Positions 60,886 to 64,000 of a stretch of 64,000 nt of DNA are shown piece after piece. Location: assembly GCA_964512045.1 (NCBI GenBank), contig CAZEJK010000005.1, positions 1 to 64,000 on the forward strand, given 5' to 3'. The position numbers and the translations under genes are program-made. This stretch comes from CAZEJK01 sp964512045. GTDB lineage: Bacteria; Acidobacteriota; Thermoanaerobaculia; Thermoanaerobaculales; Sulfomarinibacteraceae. Within the stretch, counting starts at the first letter, position 1; each line of letters opens with the position of its first letter. The notes beneath the pieces are model-generated. The model worked only from the letters and a program-made list of their open reading frames with translations, was not told the origin of the DNA and did no database searches.

Positions 60886-61876
60886 CCGCGGCGTCAGAGG
60901 ATCGTCGCGGTTCGGTGTCGTTGCACTTGTTGGGCGGCCGAACGCCGGCAAGAGCACCCTCCTGAACACGGTACTTGGGGAGAAGGTGGCGATCGTATCG
61001 CAACGGCCGCAGACCACGCGGAACCGGATCGTCGGGTTCTTGAGCAGATCGGGAAGCCAGGCTGTGCTGCTCGACCTGCCGGGGGTCCACAAGCCGATGC
61101 ACGCCATGAATGTGCGGATGATGCGAGAGGTCCACTCCGCCCTCGACGAGGCGGATGTCGTGCTCCATCTGATCGATGCTGCCACCTCCTGGGGAGCGGG
61201 AGAGCACTACCTGTTCGACCTTCTGCATGCTGTTCAGAAGCCGCTGATCGGGGTCCTGACGAAGATCGACCTGGTGCGTCCGAAGCAGCGGCTGCTGCCG
61301 TTACTGGAGCAGTACCGGAGTGCTGTGCCGCACGCCCGCGATGTGGTGCCGATCTCCGCCTTCGCCAACGACGGCGTGGATCTGTTGATCGACGAGATGC
61401 TGCAGGCATTACCAGAGGGCGTGCCGATGTACCCGGCGGAGCTGCCGACCCCCCAGACCGAGCGCTTCTTCGTTGCCGAGGTGATCCGTGAGAAGCTGCT
61501 CGAGCACCTTTCTGACGAGCTGCCGTACACGACTGGTGTGGTGGTCGAGTCGTTCGAGGAAGAGGGAGATCTGCTCCGAGTGCACGCTGTCATCTATGTC
61601 GAGCGCTCGAGTCAGAAGGGCGTGGTGATCGGGCGGCGAGGCCAGATGCTCAAGCGGATAGGACAGGAGGCACGGATGGAGCTGGAGGCATGGTTTGGAG
61701 CCCGCCTTTACCTGGGGTTGCACGTCACGGTGCACCGCCGCTGGAGAGACGATATCCGAGTCTTGTCAGAGATGGAGCCTGGTTTCGCTGTGACGGGGGA
61801 TGGGGTGCCGTCACTGGATGAGCTGGAGGAGCTCACGCGGAGCTCGGGCGAGGGCGATACGGAGACGGAGAGCTGA
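60875..61876 (+). CDS. era: GTPase Era
   Basis: 333 residues. G1 VGRPNAGKSTLLN, G2 QTTRNR, G3 LDLPGVHK, G4 TKIDLVR, G5 ISA. The C-terminal KH domain has GVVIGRRGQMLKRIGQEARMEL. Era binds the 3' end of 16S rRNA during small-subunit assembly. The ~30 residues after the KH domain, ending TETES, are an acidic tail beyond the usual Era end. The start overlaps the corC 3' end by 11 nt. Confidence 0.96.
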   Translation: MAADRGVRGSSRFGVVALVGRPNAGKSTLLNTVLGEKVAIVSQRPQTTRNRIVGFLSRSGSQAVLLDLPGVHKPMHAMNVRMMREVHSALDEADVVLHLIDAATSWGAGEHYLFDLLHAVQKPLIGVLTKIDLVRPKQRLLPLLEQYRSAVPHARDVVPISAFANDGVDLLIDEMLQALPEGVPMYPAELPTPQTERFFVAEVIREKLLEHLSDELPYTTGVVVESFEEEGDLLRVHAVIYVERSSQKGVVIGRRGQMLKRIGQEARMELEAWFGARLYLGLHVTVHRRWRDDIRVLSEMEPGFAVTGDGVPSLDELEELTRSSGEGDTETES

Positions 61877-61881
61877 CAGTC

Positions 61882-62142
61882 GTGTCGAAGCGAAGCCGAG
61901 CCATGATCGTCGTGTATGTTGCCGAGGGCTGTCCGCACAGTCGGGCGTTGTTGGAGGACTTCCGCCGACGGAACGTGACCTTCGAGGAGGTTGACCTCAG
62001 CTGCGAACCGGCGCGTCTCGAAGAGCTCCGGCGCTGGTCGTGGGAGCATCGGTTGCCGGTGGTGGTCGACCATGAGCGTGTCTCCATTGGGTTTCGAGGT
62101 CAGAGCTCGACGTTTGCGGAGCTGGATCTCGACCTCCTCTGA
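61882..62142 (+). CDS. Small glutaredoxin-like protein
   Basis: 86 residues. Thioredoxin-like start VVYVAEGCPHSRALLEDF with CPHS in place of CPYC/CPYS, and LPVVVDHERVSIGFRG (cis-proline, then binding segment). One cysteine in the active site: a monothiol-type motif. GTG 61882 or ATG 61903 may be the start. It lies 5 bp after era and shares its message. Confidence 0.75.
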   Translation: MSKRSRAMIVVYVAEGCPHSRALLEDFRRRNVTFEEVDLSCEPARLEELRRWSWEHRLPVVVDHERVSIGFRGQSSTFAELDLDLL

Positions 62143-62192
62143 GTCGACAGATCCGACTGTGCCATGCTGCAGTCCGTGCGGTTCGGTGTACG

Positions 62193-62939
62193 ATGCTTCG
62201 CATCGAGGGTGGGGTTGGCTGGGGGTGCGACGTGGTGGTGTTGATCACTGCACATGCTTTCGAGGCTCGAGCGGCTGCTGGTGTTGGCCGAGGTATGGGC
62301 AAGGAGGCTTGGGGGCAGTGGACCCTGTACCGCGGCGAGATGTGGGACATGCCGTACGCGGTCGTGCGGTGCGGTCCGGGGAAGGTGGCGATGGCTGCGG
62401 CGACGCAGGCGGTGGTTCAGTATCTGGAGCCGAAGCTGTTGCTGAGCTTCGGTGCGGCGGGCTGCTGCGATCCGCGGGTCAAGGTCGGGACGCTGTGTGT
62501 GGCCAGAGAGGTGGTGGACGTCGCTCTTGCTGGCCTGCAGGATCTGCCGGTGTCCGTTGGCTGGCGGTTCGGCGCCGACGAGCGGCTATCGCAGGCGCTG
62601 TGCGCGGTGCCGGGGACCGTGCCAACCACCGTGCTCTCATGGGAGGGCCACGTGGCTTCGCGGACGCATCGGCCGGAAATTGATGAGCTGCCGCGGCACT
62701 TTGTCGTTGACTGGGGAGGAGCGGCGGTGGCTCAGGTGGCAGAGATGTGGGATGTGCCATGGGGCGCCTTGAAGGTTGTGTCTGATCATGGTGAGGATGA
62801 TCGGTTGCGGATGCTTGCGATGATTGCCAGGCGCCCCCTACAATGGGGCGCTGAAGTGATCCGTCGTGCTTGCCACGAGCGTCTGCGCGGTCAAGATGCT
62901 AGGCCGGAACTGTCGGTGCAAGAGGAGGCCAGAGGATGA
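62193..62939 (+). CDS. Nucleoside phosphorylase-like protein (MTA/SAH nucleosidase fold)
   Basis: 248 residues. VVRCGPGKVAMAAATQAVV, LLLSFGAAGCCDP and LKVVSDHGEDD correspond to the purine-nucleoside phosphorylase / 5'-methylthioadenosine nucleosidase fold, including the conserved acidic SDHGEDD in place of the usual SDxAD catalytic motif. It would act on a purine nucleoside or an adenosylated compound. A GTG at 62232, with GGGGGTG upstream, may be the true start, giving the usual family N-terminus (VVVLITAHAFEA). Confidence 0.7.
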   Translation: MLRIEGGVGWGCDVVVLITAHAFEARAAAGVGRGMGKEAWGQWTLYRGEMWDMPYAVVRCGPGKVAMAAATQAVVQYLEPKLLLSFGAAGCCDPRVKVGTLCVAREVVDVALAGLQDLPVSVGWRFGADERLSQALCAVPGTVPTTVLSWEGHVASRTHRPEIDELPRHFVVDWGGAAVAQVAEMWDVPWGALKVVSDHGEDDRLRMLAMIARRPLQWGAEVIRRACHERLRGQDARPELSVQEEARG

Positions 62940-63280
62940 AGATCCAGAGAAGTGAGGACGGCACGGTGACGGTGGTGTCCATCGAAGGGGTGATCAAGCT
63001 TGGCGAGTCTGCGCGGCAGTTCTCTGCCTACCTCGAGGAGCTGCTCAACGAGGGTGTCCCGTCGGTTCTCATCGACTTGGCCAACATCGACTATGTGGAC
63101 TCAACCGGTCTTGGAGAGCTCGTGGGGTACCTGCAGCGGTTCACGGAGCAGGGGCGCCGGCTGGCGCTGCTGCAGCCACACCAGAGGATTTTGAACCTGC
63201 TCAAGCTCACCAAGCTCGACGAGGTGTTTCCCATTTACGAGGACCGCGCTGCAGCCGTGGCGGAGCTCGCCACCGATTAG
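62936..63280 (+). CDS. STAS-domain anti-sigma factor antagonist
   Basis: 114 residues, SpoIIAA/RsbV-like. The phospho-acceptor motif is IDYVDSTGLGELVGYL (serine), and the core DGTVTVVSIEGVIKLGE is intact. A partner switch needs a kinase and an anti-sigma factor, neither in this window. Its start overlaps the previous stop (ATGA), so it is co-translated with the nucleosidase-like protein. Confidence 0.88.
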   Translation: MKIQRSEDGTVTVVSIEGVIKLGESARQFSAYLEELLNEGVPSVLIDLANIDYVDSTGLGELVGYLQRFTEQGRRLALLQPHQRILNLLKLTKLDEVFPIYEDRAAAVAELATD

Positions 63281-63442
63281 CCCGGATATCTCACCGGCTT
63301 TCTGCTGCGGCCGGCGATGCACCGCGCCCAGCGTCGTTTTCTCGCCTCGGGATTCTCGACGTGCTGTCGAGTACGCCTCCGAATCCCTCGGGTCGAAGAC
63401 ACCACTGGACACGGCGCCTCACCACCCTCGCGACGAGACCGT

Positions 63443-64000
63443 TCAATCCTCCAGGGTCACCAGCTCCGCGGGCGTGTTGGTGTTCTTCCACGCTGCGTGG
63501 AGATGCTGCGGGGGGCATGGCGTGGCAACGGGGATCAGGGAGGCGATGTGGCGCGGCGCGAGCAGCTTCTGCCGGGCCAACGCCTCCAGCGCCGCTCGCG
63601 ATTGTGGCTCATAGACCGCGAGAAGCGGCTCGATGGGACCGTCTGGTGTGAGGCGAGGTAGGACGGCCCAGCGGCCCGGTGCGCGCTCGGCGAGCATCCA
63701 CCGCACCGCGTCTGCTGAGAGATGGGGCAGATCGCTTGCAGCGATGATCCACGCGGCGTGCGGAGCCCAGCGGAGAGCGGAGAGGATGCCTGCGAGTGGC
63801 CCCGCAGCGCCCTCGACATCCGGGAGCCTTGGGTCGTGGGTATCGGCTGGAAGCGGCCCCGCCCCGATCGCCATGACACGGTTCGTCACCGTGCGGAGTG
63901 TGTCTGAGACCCGCTCGTAAAAGGTCCTTCCACGGTGCGTCAGGAGCTGCTTCGGTCGACCCATCCGGCGTGATCGTCCGCCGACCAGGACGCCGCCGAA
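63443..64000 (-). CDS. mobA: Molybdenum cofactor guanylyltransferase (MobA-like), 5' end outside the window
   Basis: MobA/NTP-transferase family enzyme that attaches GMP to molybdopterin. The minus-strand frame is open to the window end; the pyrophosphorylase signature GGRSRRMGRPKQLL lies at about 63945-63980, upstream of the first ATG at 63964. It continues with GAAGPLAGILSALRWAP and ASDLPHLSAD, a nucleotide-binding Asp. It is convergent with the STAS gene. Related enzymes for other nucleotides (MocA, cytidylyltransferase) cannot be excluded. Confidence 0.8.
   Translation of the reverse strand, partial: FGGVLVGGRSRRMGRPKQLLTHRGRTFYERVSDTLRTVTNRVMAIGAGPLPADTHDPRLPDVEGAAGPLAGILSALRWAPHAAWIIAASDLPHLSADAVRWMLAERAPGRWAVLPRLTPDGPIEPLLAVYEPQSRAALEALARQKLLAPRHIASLIPVATPCPPQHLHAAWKNTNTPAELVTLED

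Noticed and set aside
62193..62231. First 13 residues of the nucleosidase-like protein as a real N-terminus
   Set aside because: A GTG at 62232 with a better ribosome-binding site gives the normal family start, so the longer form is doubtful; I kept the longer coordinates only as an upper bound.
1..64000. tRNA, rRNA, CRISPR arrays, prophage
   Set aside because: I saw no tRNA cloverleaf, rRNA segment, spaced direct-repeat array or phage gene block. Small tRNAs could be missed by eye.

Overview
The window is high-GC, densely coding bacterial chromosome with no rRNA, tRNA, CRISPR array or prophage that I could find. Two runs of ten Ns mark it as a draft assembly. The content suggests a Gram-negative, chemo-organotrophic bacterium, most plausibly of the Acidobacteriota. 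Pointers are a secreted von Willebrand A protein of the acidobacterial VWFA-related type, lipoproteins and membrane-fusion proteins (so an outer membrane), many secreted proteins, and the gene mix. The lineage is an inference from gene content, not from a marker phylogeny.

Layout. 1-5.0 kb: amino-acid metabolism genes (Na+-pumping decarboxylase beta subunit, cut by the window edge; glutamate formimidoyltransferase; ElbB-like protein; PLP decarboxylase). 5.0-8.5 kb: a repeat, a PDZ protein, a secreted TPR protein and an alpha/beta-hydrolase lipoprotein. 8.6-15.3 kb: an overlapping operon of three membrane-fusion proteins, a MacB-type permease, its ATPase and an App1-type phosphatase. 15.3-18.4 kb: threonine synthase-like enzyme, vapBC toxin-antitoxin, a transposase scrap and glyoxalase II. 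18.4-21.4 kb: acyl-CoA-binding protein, VWA protein, Mrp-type ATPase and a 64-residue protein. 21.6-30.9 kb, all minus strand: mnmA, a small lipoprotein, a membrane glycosyltransferase-like protein, polA and a large secreted trypsin-like protease. 31-39.5 kb: aroB-aroK, a CGGC protein, a deacetylase fusion (minus strand), then PTPS, homogentisate dioxygenase and an acyl-CoA synthetase in one tight unit. 39.7-46.2 kb: a peptide-type ABC importer flanked by a sigma-54 response regulator and a divergent histidine kinase. 46.4-51.3 kb: purH, LolA-like protein, polyprenyl synthetase, a membrane-anchored beta-sandwich protein and a TPR protein. 51.6-63.3 kb: dnaE, a cobalamin adenosyltransferase, then the widely conserved phoH-pgpH-ybeY-corC-era block, a glutaredoxin-like protein, a nucleosidase-like protein and a STAS protein. 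The window ends in mobA, cut by the edge.

The most unusual features are non-coding or architectural. A modular intergenic repeat family has at least seven copies or fragments; three start exactly at the TAG stop codon of a gene on the same strand, and two carry 7-bp tandem arrays. The efflux operon has three different adaptor proteins for one ABC pump. The vapBC promoter is near-consensus, appears to give a leaderless transcript, and overlaps 8-bp-phased TGATGC repeats. A deacetylase is fused to a long unrecognised domain. The two N gaps each break a gene that is probably intact in the organism: a peptide-binding protein and purH.
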